Below, one piece after another: positions 1 to 6,988 of a DNA stretch of 15,388 bases. Within the stretch, counting starts at the first letter, position 1, and every line of letters starts with the position of its first letter. Made by a program: the position numbers and the translations under genes. Source of the stretch: an uncultured Collinsella sp. (GTDB taxonomy: Bacteria > Actinomycetota > Coriobacteriia > Coriobacteriales > Coriobacteriaceae); the NCBI GenBank assembly GCA_902489965.1, contig CABUCA010000047.1:1-15388 (forward strand). Reading direction: 5' to 3'. A model generated the notes under the pieces. The model saw only the letters and a list, made by a program, of their open reading frames with translations, was not told the origin of the DNA and made no database searches.

Positions 1-33
1 AAGGGCGTGACGATTCACCCCTTCATCGCTTAA
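1..33 (+). CDS. C-terminal tail of an upstream gene (partial, unidentified)
   Basis: The first ten codons read KGVTIHPFIA and then TAA, and a strong rightward terminator begins 19 bases later. That spacing fits the end of a rightward gene that starts outside the window. Too little is visible to name it, and chance cannot be excluded. Confidence 0.4.
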   Translation, partial: KGVTIHPFIA

Positions 34-51
34 TCGCGTCCCCCTGTAAGG

Positions 52-95
52 GCGCCCGTCCGCTCATAACGGCGGGCGGGCGCTTTTTGTTTTTA
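52..95 (+). terminator. Rho-independent terminator upstream of nagA
   Basis: A 12-bp GC-rich stem (52-63 with 72-83, one G-U pair) with an 8-base loop is followed by a T-rich run at 84-94. It closes whatever gene ends at 33 and separates it from nagA. Confidence 0.85.
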
Positions 96-152
96 CATGG
101 ACCGGGTATAAGTATCACCACGGTCAACTGCTTCAAGAAGCAAGGAGTGCAT

Positions 153-1322
153 ATGAGCACATACGCAATTAAGGCTGACAAGTTCTTCTTGCCGGCAGGC
201 CCGCAACTGGGCGGCTATCTTATGGTCGAGGACGGCGTCTTTGGTGCCTGGCAGGCCGACGAGCCCTCTTGCGAGATTAAGGACTACACGGGATCGTGGA
301 TCGCACCGGGTATGGTCGATACTCACATCCATGGCTTCTATAACCACTCTACTACCGATAACGATCCAGAGGGCATCGATATCAGCTCGACCGAGCTCGC
401 CCGTCGCGGTACCACTAGCTGGCTGCCCACGACGTTCACCGATGGCGTCGAGCAGATCAAGGACGCCTGCGCCGCCATCGCTCAGGCGGACGAGGGTCGC
501 GGCCCCGACTTCTGCGGTGCTCGCATTCAGGGCATCTACCTGGAGGGCCCCTTCTTTACCATGAAGCACGTGGGCGCGCAGAACCCCGCTTATCTTATCG
601 ACCCCTCCGAGGAGGTCTTCGATCAGTGGCAGGAGGCTGCGGGTGGTCGCATCGTCAAGAGCGCCATGGCGGCCGAGCGCGACGGTGCCGCTGCTTATGC
701 GGCTGCTCTGAATGCCAAGGGTGTGGTGACCAGCATCGGTCACTCCGACGCCACCTACGATGAGTGCATCGCCGCCATCAACGCCGGTGCCAGCTGCTTT
801 ACGCATACCTATAACGGTCAGCGCGGGCTGCATCACCGTGAGCCCGGTGTCGTGGGCGCTGCCATGTCCACGCCCGAGACCTACGCCGAGATCATCTGTG
901 ACGGCAAGCACGTTAACCCTGCCGCCATCAAGGCGCTGCTGCAGGCAAAGGGCTGGCAACACACGGTGCTCATCACTGACTGCCTGGGCTGCGGCGGCAT
1001 GCCCGAGGGCAGCTACACCAGTGGTGGCATGGACGTCATCATGAAGGACAACCTGTGCTGGCTCGCCGACGGCAAGAGCATTGCCGGCTCGGTGCTCACG
1101 CTTGCCCAGGGCGTCAAGAACATTGTCGATTGGGGCATCGCCAGCGCCGATATCGCCATTCGCATGGCAACCGAGGTGCCGGCTCGCTCTGCACACATCG
1201 AGGATAAGTGCGGCAGCATCATGCCGGGTCGCGACGCCGACTTTGTCGTGTTCGACCATGAGCTCACCCTCGTCGAGACGTATGTTGGCGGCCAGAGCGT
1301 CGGCAACGCCTTTACCGAGTAA
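153..1322 (+). CDS. nagA: N-acetylglucosamine-6-phosphate deacetylase
   Basis: Cytoplasmic metal-dependent amidohydrolase that removes acetate from GlcNAc-6-phosphate, giving glucosamine-6-phosphate for NagB. The 389-residue product has the family landmarks in order: metal-binding HIH near residues 58-60 (GMVDTHIHG), the catalytic-site Glu in YLEGPFF (E131), His in GHSDA (H197), His in FTHTYNG (H218), and the catalytic Asp in LITDCLG (D276); the C-terminal PGRDADFVVFD segment closes the TIM barrel's beta-sandwich. The ATG at 153 is chosen because AAGGAG lies 7 bases upstream; an in-frame TTG at 87 sits inside the terminator tail and has no ribosome site. A TATAAG at 107-112 could be its -10. 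No nagB is visible in the window. Family assignment is firm. Confidence 0.95.
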   Translation: MSTYAIKADKFFLPAGPQLGGYLMVEDGVFGAWQADEPSCEIKDYTGSWIAPGMVDTHIHGFYNHSTTDNDPEGIDISSTELARRGTTSWLPTTFTDGVEQIKDACAAIAQADEGRGPDFCGARIQGIYLEGPFFTMKHVGAQNPAYLIDPSEEVFDQWQEAAGGRIVKSAMAAERDGAAAYAAALNAKGVVTSIGHSDATYDECIAAINAGASCFTHTYNGQRGLHHREPGVVGAAMSTPETYAEIICDGKHVNPAAIKALLQAKGWQHTVLITDCLGCGGMPEGSYTSGGMDVIMKDNLCWLADGKSIAGSVLTLAQGVKNIVDWGIASADIAIRMATEVPARSAHIEDKCGSIMPGRDADFVVFDHELTLVETYVGGQSVGNAFTE

Positions 1323-1328
1323 CGATAG

Positions 1329-1366
1329 AAAAAGACGGCGGGCCCGAATCTGCTCGGACCCGCCGT
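1329..1366 (-). terminator. Terminator of the flavodoxin gene, overlapping the nagA 3' end
   Basis: A 13-bp stem (1335-1347 with 1354-1366, one mismatch) is followed on the minus strand by TTTTT (1329-1333). It ends the leftward flavodoxin transcript and, lying just past the nagA stop, may also stop nagA transcripts although no T-run follows it on the plus strand. Confidence 0.75.
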
Positions 1367-1397
1367 ATGGGTTAAACGCTCAAAAGCACCTTTACAG

Positions 1398-1982
1398 TTA
1401 CAGCTTGTTAGCGATCTTCTTTGCCGTGCGCTTAACGCCGGCCACGAGGCCTCCTGCAGGATGCTCTTTCTCGTATGCTAGGCGCTTCTCGCGCTTGGCG
1501 TACTCTTCGACGATGATGTCGCCATACTCGTCTTCGATCTTGTCGAAGAAGTCGACGGCGCCCTTAATTTCCTCAGCGGTCGGGTGTCCCTTTTGGACAC
1601 CGCCGGTGAGTTTGAATGGCCCCCACGTATCAAAGCCGGGGCAGCCGTAGACGCCCATAAAGATGGCCTGCCTCATGCGGCAGATGCCATCGATATCCTT
1701 GCCGTACCACTTGTTTTTGCCACCGTAGGTCATAAGGCCAAACACCTTGTCCTGCGGCTGCAGCACGTTAGTGAGCACGCGTGCCATGTCCTTGTCGATC
1801 TCGGAGTAATAGATGCCCGTGGCGACGCCGATTAGATGATATTCGTGCAGGTTGGGGTACTCGTTTTTGCCGAGTGACTTCACGTCGAGGGTATCGATCT
1901 CGGGGTGCGCCTCGACGATGGCGTCCACGAGCTTTTTCGTATTGCCGTGATGGCGCGAGGCGTAGAGGATGATGGTTCGCAT
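1398..1982 (-). CDS. Flavodoxin family protein
   Basis: A 194-residue flavodoxin-like FMN protein that probably shuttles electrons. It opens with a beta strand and phosphate loop, MRTIILYASRHHGNTKKL, equivalent to the T/SxxGNT loop that grips the FMN phosphate. GCPGFDTWGPFKLTGG and KGHPTAEEI in the C-terminal half match the long-chain flavodoxin_3 type. The last 30 residues are Lys-rich (KRTAKKIANKL), so the C-terminus is basic. The ATG at 1982 is preferred over one ten codons upstream because GAAAGG lies 7 bases before it. It is transcribed toward nagA and divergently from the epimerase gene, so it is its own unit. Redox partner is unknown. Confidence 0.85.
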   Translation of the reverse strand: MRTIILYASRHHGNTKKLVDAIVEAHPEIDTLDVKSLGKNEYPNLHEYHLIGVATGIYYSEIDKDMARVLTNVLQPQDKVFGLMTYGGKNKWYGKDIDGICRMRQAIFMGVYGCPGFDTWGPFKLTGGVQKGHPTAEEIKGAVDFFDKIEDEYGDIIVEEYAKREKRLAYEKEHPAGGLVAGVKRTAKKIANKL

Positions 1983-2021
1983 AAGAAGGCCTTTCAGCTG
2001 TAATTGCATCAATGTCTGTAT

Positions 2022-2048
2022 GGTACCCCGTTACATGGCGGGGATACC
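2022..2048. promoter_or_regulatory. Inverted repeat in the flavodoxin/epimerase divergent region
   Basis: GGTACCCCG at 2022-2030 faces CGGGGATACC at 2039-2048, a 9-bp stem with one bulged base and an 8-base loop. It sits between the two divergent starts and has no T-run, so it could be an operator or a leader hairpin. No function is shown. Confidence 0.4.
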
Positions 2049-2138
2049 GGACGCATCGATGAACGTGCGGGTTTGTCCTTTGGTCAGGGCCGAGACGGGT
2101 TCTTGCGAGCAAAAAGCAGTTGTTCGAAAGGATGGATA

Positions 2139-3020
2139 ATGGAATACGCTCTTTCCAACGATTCGATTTCTATCAAGGTTTCCACGGCCGGCGGCTCGTT
2201 TACCTCGATTGAGGCTGACGGACGCGAGTATTTGTGGCAGGGCGATCCCGCCGTGTGGTCCGGCCAGGCACCGATTTGCTTCCCGATTTGCGGAGGCTTG
2301 CGCGACAACAGCGCCATGACATTTGCCGGGCATCATGTAAAGCTCGCTCGCCACGGGTTTGCGCGCAAACAGGAGTGGAAGCTGTTGAGCCAAAGCGCAA
2401 ACGAGCTGGCTATGTGCCTGGCATCGGAGGATAACGCTGCACTGCTGAGCGATTATCCGTATCCGTTTAAACTTGTCGCCCGCTATACGCTCGAGGACGC
2501 CGCCGTGCGCGTCTCCTATGAGGTTGCCAACGAGGGCACCGAGGACATGCCTTTCTTTATCGGTGGACACCCCGGCTTTAGGTGTCCGCTCGACGAGGGT
2601 GAGTCCTATACGGACTACGAGTTGCGTTTTGAGAAAGACGAGGCTGCGGAGCTCTGCACCGCCGTTCCCTCGACCGGATTGATTGATGTGGACAGGCGCT
2701 CCAAGAACCCCATGGTGGGAAAGACGCTGCCTTTGTCGCATGAGCTCTTCGATTTTGCGGAGACCATCTTTGACGTGCTCGAGAGCCGTCAGGTCACGCT
2801 TTCCAAGAAGGGCGAGGACAAGGGCGTTCGCCTGAGCTTTGAGGGCTTCCCGTACCTCATTGTGTGGAGCAAGCCCGAGGGTGATTTTGTGGCAGTTGAG
2901 CCCTGGGGCGGCCTCTCGACCTGTTCCGATGAGGATGATGTGCTTGAGCACAAGCGCGGCTGCCTTATCGCCAAGCCCAAAGAAACCATCGTGCGCTCGT
3001 TCACAATCGAGATTCTGTAG
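2139..3020 (+). CDS. Aldose 1-epimerase, LacX-like
   Basis: A 293-residue protein of the galactose mutarotase-like fold, which interconverts alpha and beta anomers of aldoses. Visible landmarks are ARHGFAR (residues 70-76) with the conserved His72, IGGHPGFRCPL with the candidate acid His144, and VAVEPWGG with the candidate base Glu254. The pattern and length resemble the LacX subgroup that accompanies lactose/tagatose-6-phosphate genes, rather than the classic GalM of about 340 residues. The ATG at 2139 has AAAGGA about 7 bases upstream; the reading frame is open further back but without a ribosome site. It is followed 59 bases later by a PfkB kinase of the LacC/FruK type, which supports a sugar-phosphate operon. 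The substrate cannot be read from sequence. Confidence 0.88.
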   Translation: MEYALSNDSISIKVSTAGGSFTSIEADGREYLWQGDPAVWSGQAPICFPICGGLRDNSAMTFAGHHVKLARHGFARKQEWKLLSQSANELAMCLASEDNAALLSDYPYPFKLVARYTLEDAAVRVSYEVANEGTEDMPFFIGGHPGFRCPLDEGESYTDYELRFEKDEAAELCTAVPSTGLIDVDRRSKNPMVGKTLPLSHELFDFAETIFDVLESRQVTLSKKGEDKGVRLSFEGFPYLIVWSKPEGDFVAVEPWGGLSTCSDEDDVLEHKRGCLIAKPKETIVRSFTIEIL

Positions 3021-3079
3021 TCGCATGTAGCCAATTCGTTTTGCAAGGCATAAGGAGCCTGCGAGATAAGGAGCTAGAA

Positions 3080-4015
3080 ATGATCCTCACCGTTACGATG
3101 AACCCGTCCGTCGATACGCGCTATCAGCTCGATGAGCTCATTATCGACGACGTCAACCGCGTGACGCCCGAAAAGACCGCCGGCGGTAAGGGCCTCAACG
3201 TGGCCCGCGTCCTGGGCCAGCTGGGCGACGATGTCGTGGCAACCGGCTTGCTTGGTGGTCATATGGGCGCCTATATGGCCGAGCTCATGGATGCCAACGG
3301 CATTAAGAATGATTTTGTGCCCATCAAGGGCGAGACCCGCATTTGCCTCAATATCCTTCATGCTGGCAACCAGACCGAGTTGCTCGAGAGCGGCCCGACG
3401 ATTGCCCCCGAGGAGCTCGATGCCTTTACCGCCAAGTTCGCCGAGCTTGCGAGCAAGGCCGATGTCGTTACCATCTCGGGTTCGCTGCCCCGCGGCGTCG
3501 AGGCGGACTACTACGCCAAGATCACGGGCATTGCAGAGAACGCCGGCGCCAAGGTGCTGCTCGATACCTCGGGCGCCTCGCTCGAGGCTGCGCTCAAGTC
3601 CGAGGTCAAGCCTGAGCTGGTTAAGCCTAACCTGACCGAAATTAACGGCCTTCTGGGCACGAGCTTTACCACCGACGATGTGGACGAGCTCCGTTCCGCG
3701 CTCGCCTCTGACGCTCGCTTCTCCGATATCCCTTGGGTCGTCGTGTCCATGGGCGCTGCCGGTTCCGTTGGCTTCCACAATGGCCGTGCGTTCCGCGCAA
3801 AGACGCCCGATATCCCTGCCGTTAACGCCACGGGCTCTGGTGATTCGACCATTGCCGGCTTCGCACATGCGATTGCTGCCGGAGCCGACGACGAGACGGT
3901 GCTGCGTACCGCCAACACCTGCGGTAAGCTCAATGCCATGGATCCCATGACTGGCCATCTGGTCATGGACCGTTGGGACGAGGTCTACAACGGCGTTGTC
4001 GTGACCGAGCTGTAA
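3080..4015 (+). CDS. PfkB-family sugar-phosphate kinase (tagatose-6-phosphate kinase / 1-phosphofructokinase)
   Basis: A 311-residue ribokinase/PfkB kinase that phosphorylates a hexose phosphate with ATP. It has the LacC/FruK start MILTVTMNPSVD, the substrate/glycine motif GGKGLNVARVLGQLG (residues 35-49), SGSLPRG near 133-139, KPNLTE near 182-187, and the anion hole and catalytic Asp in TGSGDST (D255). The C-terminal TGHLVM resembles LacC tails, and the LacX-like neighbour favours tagatose-6-phosphate kinase, but 1-phosphofructokinase cannot be excluded. The ATG at 3080 follows AAGGAG by 7 bases; an ATG 13 codons upstream lacks such a site. No terminator separates it from the genes downstream. 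Confidence 0.88.
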   Translation: MILTVTMNPSVDTRYQLDELIIDDVNRVTPEKTAGGKGLNVARVLGQLGDDVVATGLLGGHMGAYMAELMDANGIKNDFVPIKGETRICLNILHAGNQTELLESGPTIAPEELDAFTAKFAELASKADVVTISGSLPRGVEADYYAKITGIAENAGAKVLLDTSGASLEAALKSEVKPELVKPNLTEINGLLGTSFTTDDVDELRSALASDARFSDIPWVVVSMGAAGSVGFHNGRAFRAKTPDIPAVNATGSGDSTIAGFAHAIAAGADDETVLRTANTCGKLNAMDPMTGHLVMDRWDEVYNGVVVTEL

Positions 4016-4052
4016 GGGCTTGGGCGACAGCTCCGGCATCGGTTGTTTGCTT

Positions 4053-4187
4053 ATGGTTAGAGCCGACGACAAGTGTGGCAGCATTATGCCCGGCCGCGAT
4101 GCCGACTTTGTCGTGTTCAATCCCGACCTTACCCTGGTCGAGACGTATGTGGGTGGCAACAGCGTCGGTAACGCGTTTGCCGAGTAG
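4053..4187 (+). pseudogene. nagA: 3' remnant of a second nagA
   Basis: The last 39 codons translate to a near copy of the C-terminus of the full nagA at 1203-1319: 34 of 39 residues match, including GSIMPGRDADFVVF and LTLVETYVGG, ending in the same SVGNAF context and a stop. Most DNA differences are third-position, so the source was a diverged functional paralogue rather than a fresh local copy. The catalytic barrel is absent, and upstream bases (4028-4052) no longer align well. It sits between the kinase and the YhcH-like gene, where a former nagA2 would fit the same operon. A short ATG-started peptide could still be made, but there is no sign of a role. Confidence 0.85.
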
Positions 4188-4219
4188 CCGCCAAAGAAGC
4201 GATCCGAGAGGGGATTTAG

Positions 4220-4693
4220 ATGATTTACGGTGCATTGGGCGATATCGAGGAGTACCGCGGAATGCTCAAGGGCCTCGACGTGCTGATCGACTGGCTCGAG
4301 GAGAACGACCCGGCGCAGCTCGAGGTCGGCAGCCATCCGATTCTGGGCGACAAGGTCTTTGCGAACGTCATGGCCCCCACGACGCGTCCGGAGGCCGAGG
4401 CCCACTATGAGACGCATCAGCGCTATCACGACCTGCAGATCGACGTCGAGGGTCGCGAGGCCTTTAAGGTCGCCACGGGCAGCCTGACGCTGGTCCAGGA
4501 GTTTGACGAGAAGGACGACTACGACCTGGTCGATTCAGACGCCTCGATCGCCGGCGATCTTGCCGACGACAAGTTCGCGCTGTTCGTTGCCGGCGAGCCT
4601 CACATGCCCACGCTCGAGTTCCCGGGCGATGGCGCGCAGCCGGTCAAGAAGATCTGCTTTAAGCTGCTTGCAGACGCTTACTGGGAGGAGTAA
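4220..4693 (+). CDS. YhcH/YjgK/YiaL family protein (NanQ/EbgC-like)
   Basis: A 157-residue cupin-like protein of the DUF386 family. Family members include E. coli YhcH/NanQ, reported to speed sialic acid anomer conversion, and EbgC, the small subunit of evolved beta-galactosidase. Landmarks are HYETHQRYHDLQIDVEG (residues 62-78), with the His/Glu/Asp set expected at the metal site, AGEPHMPTL (His128), and VKKICFKL (142-149), the usual terminal strand. The ATG at 4220 has GAGAGGGG about 6 bases upstream. It is the last gene of the epimerase-kinase unit and precedes a strong terminator. With nagA nearby, a role in amino-sugar or sialic-acid use is the simplest inference. Confidence 0.88.
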   Translation: MIYGALGDIEEYRGMLKGLDVLIDWLEENDPAQLEVGSHPILGDKVFANVMAPTTRPEAEAHYETHQRYHDLQIDVEGREAFKVATGSLTLVQEFDEKDDYDLVDSDASIAGDLADDKFALFVAGEPHMPTLEFPGDGAQPVKKICFKLLADAYWEE

Positions 4694-4751
4694 CGCACTG
4701 CTCGGCTGAGCTGCTCGTCTGATGACGTGATTCCATTGAGGAGCGCGCTTG

Positions 4752-4803
4752 AGCCCCGTTAATCGCGGTTCCCTTGGGGATTGCGGTTGGCGGGGCTTTT
4801 TTG
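4752..4803 (+). terminator. Strong terminator ending the sugar operon
   Basis: A long stem of about 20 bp including several G-U pairs (AGCCCCG at 4752-4758 with CGGGGCT at 4791-4797, TTGG loop) runs into TTTTTT. It lies about 60 bases after the YhcH-like stop. Confidence 0.85.
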
Positions 4804-4840
4804 TTGAGTAGGGGAGTTGCCGGCGGCGTTTTGCTTGGAT

Positions 4841-5412
4841 TTATTTGCGAAGAACATCGGCTAGCCGCAGGATTGAAATCATCGACCGATAAGTGAGTTC
4901 CACTTTTTCGCCCGCAAGCAGTCGTTTCGAGCCAATCTCATCTAGCCCCACAAGCCGAGAAAACAGCGGGCCGCTCATCGTGCCATCGTCAATTGATTCC
5001 CTTATGGTCTTCAAAACGTCCGTATCATGAAGCGATGCCGAGCTGTAGGGGGCAACACGAGCGGAACTCTCAATTAACGACGAGACAAAAGGATGGAGAT
5101 GCTTTGGACATAGTCCATCAAACACCACATCCCCATTGTCGTTCGAGCCGACCAGGCGCCAAGTATAATGATCGACCCAGTCATCTCCGTCATATATGGC
5201 GTCCATGAGCAACTTCCCGTCTAGAGAGAGAAACCTATTTGGACATCGGGGCGCAAGACCGCAATCCATACCGGGCCTGCAGCAGCTCCAACCCAACGCA
5301 CCACATAGGTTCCCTTTCGTACATGTGTATCAATCTGCCCCGAAATGCCGGTGAATGCAATTCCAGACCCGTTTGTCGGATAGCAATCGACGTATTTTTG
5401 TTTTCCGCTCAC
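4841..5412 (-). pseudogene. Frameshifted unknown gene with an XRE-like C-terminal segment
   Basis: Two minus-strand frames look like halves of one protein. The 5' frame (GTG at 5412, ...YVVRWVGAAAGPVWIAV...) runs into a stop at 5221, while the other frame continues to 4841 with LLMDAIYDGDDWVDHYTW and a helix-rich end (LVGLDEIGSKRLLAGEKV) that resembles a helix-turn-helix. At the join lies an (AG)4 tract on the plus strand (5223-5230); removing one two-base unit restores a single frame reading RPDVQIGFSLDGKLLMD. The 5' frame stays open upstream to a TAA near 5474 but offers no ATG and only a poor ribosome site, so the true start may also be lost. I do not recognise the family. If the second frame is used alone it would be a 151-residue protein. 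Confidence 0.55.
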
Positions 5413-5622
5413 AACCTTGTATAGATATATCGTTCCAGCAAAAGAGAAGGTATCGTGACTATTTTAGATCTATATGGCAAATTCGAGCCCTCGCCATGGC
5501 AATTGTTGCAGCTGGGTTTCTTTTCATTAAAATTTCACTTTGGTAAATCCCCGCCCCTAAGCATTAAACCCGAAGTCCACCGAGTGGGCGAATTCCGGCG
5601 GATGTGCGCCTGAAATCGGTAA
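5413..5622. other. Short A+T-richer intergenic stretch
   Basis: A 22-codon minus-strand frame from an ATG at 5527 (MKRNPAATIAMARARICHI...) ends at 5459. It has no convincing ribosome site and may be a decayed 5' end of the broken gene to its left. I see nothing else here. Confidence 0.35.
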
Positions 5623-5646
5623 CAAAAAAGCCGCCCGAAGGCGGCT
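5623..5646 (-). terminator. Terminator of tRNA-Thr
   Basis: AGCCGCC-CGAA-GGCGGCT (5629-5646) is a tight stem-loop followed on the minus strand by TTTTTT. It lies 12 bases past the tRNA 3' end. Confidence 0.85.
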
Positions 5647-5657
5647 ATCTTGTGCAA

Positions 5658-5733
5658 TGGAGCCAGCGACCGGGCTCGAACCGGTGACCCCCGCTTTACG
5701 AGAGCGGTGCTCTACCAACTGAGCTACGCTGGC
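5658..5733 (-). tRNA. tRNA-Thr (anticodon CGT)
   Basis: The minus strand gives a complete cloverleaf: acceptor GCCAGCG paired with CGCTGGC, D-arm GCTC/GAGC, anticodon stem CCGCT/AGCGG with loop CTCGTAA (anticodon CGT, reading ACG), T-arm ACCGG-TTCGAGC-CCGGT, and an encoded CCA end. It has its own promoter and terminator, so it is a single-gene transcript. Confidence 0.96.
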
Positions 5734-5772
5734 GGCCATGTGGTGACGCAACTGAGGCGTCAACGGCTGTCT

Positions 5773-5801
5773 ATGATACGGGACATCGCATATCCGTGCA
5801 A
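5773..5801 (-). promoter_or_regulatory. Promoter of tRNA-Thr
   Basis: On the minus strand TTGCAC (5796-5801) and TATCAT (5773-5778) are separated by exactly 17 bases. A start near 5766 would leave a leader of about 33 bases before the tRNA. Confidence 0.65.
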
Positions 5802-5890
5802 GTGTTCTGACGGCTTTTCTCACTTTAAATGCACTAATATTGGAGACGTGATGTCTCGCTCTTACGAGTCTCAAACAGAATGGGACTGCC

Positions 5891-6403
5891 ATGGCTCAAC
5901 CCAAGATTCTTCTCACGCGTATCGATGACCGGTTTATTTACGGGCAAGACGTCGAGCTGTGGAACGAGGCTATGGGTTCCAACCTCGTCCTAATCGTCAA
6001 CGACGAGATTGCGGCGGATTCGCGCAAGTGGGCGCCTATGAGGGTCGCGGCGCCCGAGGGCGTGTGGACGCGGTTTTTCTCGGTGCAAAGGACCATCGAC
6101 ATCATTCATACCGCAACGCCGCGCCAATGGATTCTCATCATGGTGGCGTCGCCCGCGGATGCGCTCGCGCTGGTCAAGGGCGGTGTGCCCATTACCAAGA
6201 TCAGTATCGGTCACATGCAAGCAGGGGAGGGCAAGCGTCCCGCGACGCCCACAGTTGCCGTAGACGACACAGACGTCGCCGCCTTCAAAGAGCTGCAAGA
6301 ACTCGGCATAGAGCTAGAAATCCGCTCCCTCCCCAGCTCCAATCCCGACCCCATTCAACTAGTCGTTGGGGACACCCTTGGCACTTGGGGACGTTCCTTT
6401 TAA
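5891..6403 (+). CDS. Orphan PTS IIB-like protein (mannose/sorbose family) lacking the phosphoryl His
   Basis: A 170-residue protein of the PTS mannose/fructose/sorbose IIB fold. In active IIB proteins a His in the motif RIDDRLIHGQV takes phosphate from IIA and passes it to the sugar. Here the motif reads RIDDRFIYGQD (residues 10-20), so the His position is Tyr17; codon TAC at 5939-5941 is one transition from CAC. The rest is well kept: KISIGHMQAGEGKR near 103-115, AVDDTDVAAFKELQELG, and EIRSLP. No IIA, IIC or IID gene is near. The final 12 residues come from a repeat-like DNA stretch and are probably not part of the ancestral domain. It could be a regulatory or binding relic rather than a phosphotransferase. 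The start has only a weak ribosome site. Confidence 0.82.
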   Translation: MAQPKILLTRIDDRFIYGQDVELWNEAMGSNLVLIVNDEIAADSRKWAPMRVAAPEGVWTRFFSVQRTIDIIHTATPRQWILIMVASPADALALVKGGVPITKISIGHMQAGEGKRPATPTVAVDDTDVAAFKELQELGIELEIRSLPSSNPDPIQLVVGDTLGTWGRSF

Positions 6404-6434
6404 TATGAGCAGGACATTGTCAAGAGGCAAAATC

Positions 6435-6466
6435 GGGCCTGGCCCCAACGATATGGGGTCAGGCCC
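6435..6466. terminator. Possible terminator hairpin after the IIB-like gene
   Basis: A 12-bp stem (6435-6446 with 6455-6466, one G-U pair on one strand) and 8-base loop lies 31 bases after the stop. Neither side has a clean T-run (TCTCCCTATAT rightward, GATTTTG leftward), so termination is plausible but unproven. Confidence 0.45.
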
Positions 6467-6734
6467 TCTCCCTATATCAACCCGTCCGCGGCGACCTCGG
6501 CGTGTCTTACCGACGCTCGTCTTTGCAGTTTAATATCCGCCCGCGGCGATCTCTCGCTGGGCAATCCGTTGCTACGGCTGAGGCTTCTACGTCGAACCGA
6601 CAGTCTGTGCACGCGTGTGGCGCCCTGGGCGCTCGCAGAAAAGGGACCTGAGGTTCGCCTCAACGGCTTCGGATCGAACCGCTTCCGGGGTGATCGGCTT
6701 ATGTGCGGGGGACCGCCCATTACAGTCTGAAATA
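6467..6734. other. GC-rich stretch without a recognisable gene, left of or within the IS110 left end
   Basis: No credible gene in either strand. A 14-base imperfect direct repeat (CGCGGCGA core, around 6485-6498 and 6540-6553) and small hairpins (TGAGG-TTCG-CCTCA at 6649-6662; GCGCC-CTG-GGCGC near 6621-6633) are present. Base composition is like the IS rather than the A+T-richer intergenic DNA, so part or all may belong to the IS. Confidence 0.4.
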
Positions 6735-6736
6735 GG

Positions 6737-6930
6737 CCATCGATAAATTTCGATGGCGAGCATTCGGCGCATTGCCTACGATACGGGCAAGCCCCGAGGT
6801 GCCGCCGATCGGGCGCCTCCGGATGGCCGTCTGCCCCTGCCCCGTAGAGGGCCCGGGGGTGTTGCCACCGGGGGCGCTCGCCGCTCCGGACGACTGATAG
6901 GAAACTGCCGGGCGCAAGCGCCACGGCCAG
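6737..6930 (+). ncRNA. Candidate bridge RNA region of the IS110 element
   Basis: IS110-group elements encode in the noncoding left end a bridge RNA whose loops pair with target and donor DNA. This stretch has successive hairpins: CCATCGA-TAAATT-TCGATGG (6737-6756), a 10-bp stem with one bulge around an 8-base loop (6794-6822), a GGTG-TTGC-CACC hairpin near 6857-6870, and an 8-bp stem with one bulge (6907-6927). The loops that would carry guide sequence cannot be assigned because the IS ends and target core are not known. The position upstream of an IS110 transposase is established knowledge; the exact RNA limits are inference. Confidence 0.5.
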
Positions 6931-6957
6931 GTAATGTGGGTGTCGCGGGGAGGGGTT

Positions 6958-6980
6958 CCGATCGGCCTACCGATTGGAGG
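6958..6980 (+). promoter_or_regulatory. Hairpin overlapping the transposase ribosome-binding site
   Basis: CCGATCGG-CCTA-CCGATTGG (6958-6977) forms an 8-bp stem with one G-U pair. Its last two G residues are the first two of the GGAGG (6976-6980) that lies 8 bases before the GTG start at 6989. The stem would partly hide the ribosome site, which would keep transposase expression low. Confidence 0.55.
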
Positions 6981-6988
6981 ATACCACC

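Noticed and set aside
87..152. Upstream TTG start extending nagA by 22 residues
   Set aside because: Lies in the T-run of the preceding terminator and has no ribosome site; the ATG at 153 has a good one.
93..1259. Long minus-strand open frame opposite nagA (and similar frames opposite the epimerase, kinase and transposase genes)
   Set aside because: Mirror frames of GC-rich genes; low-complexity products, no ribosome sites, and the plus strand encodes clear conserved families.
5557..5928. Open frames on both strands across tRNA-Thr
   Set aside because: They translate the tRNA gene and its terminator; the tRNA fold is unambiguous.
6472..6924. 150-codon minus-strand frame left of the transposase
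   Set aside because: Arg/Ser-rich product typical of chance frames in GC-rich noncoding DNA; overlaps the structured IS left end.
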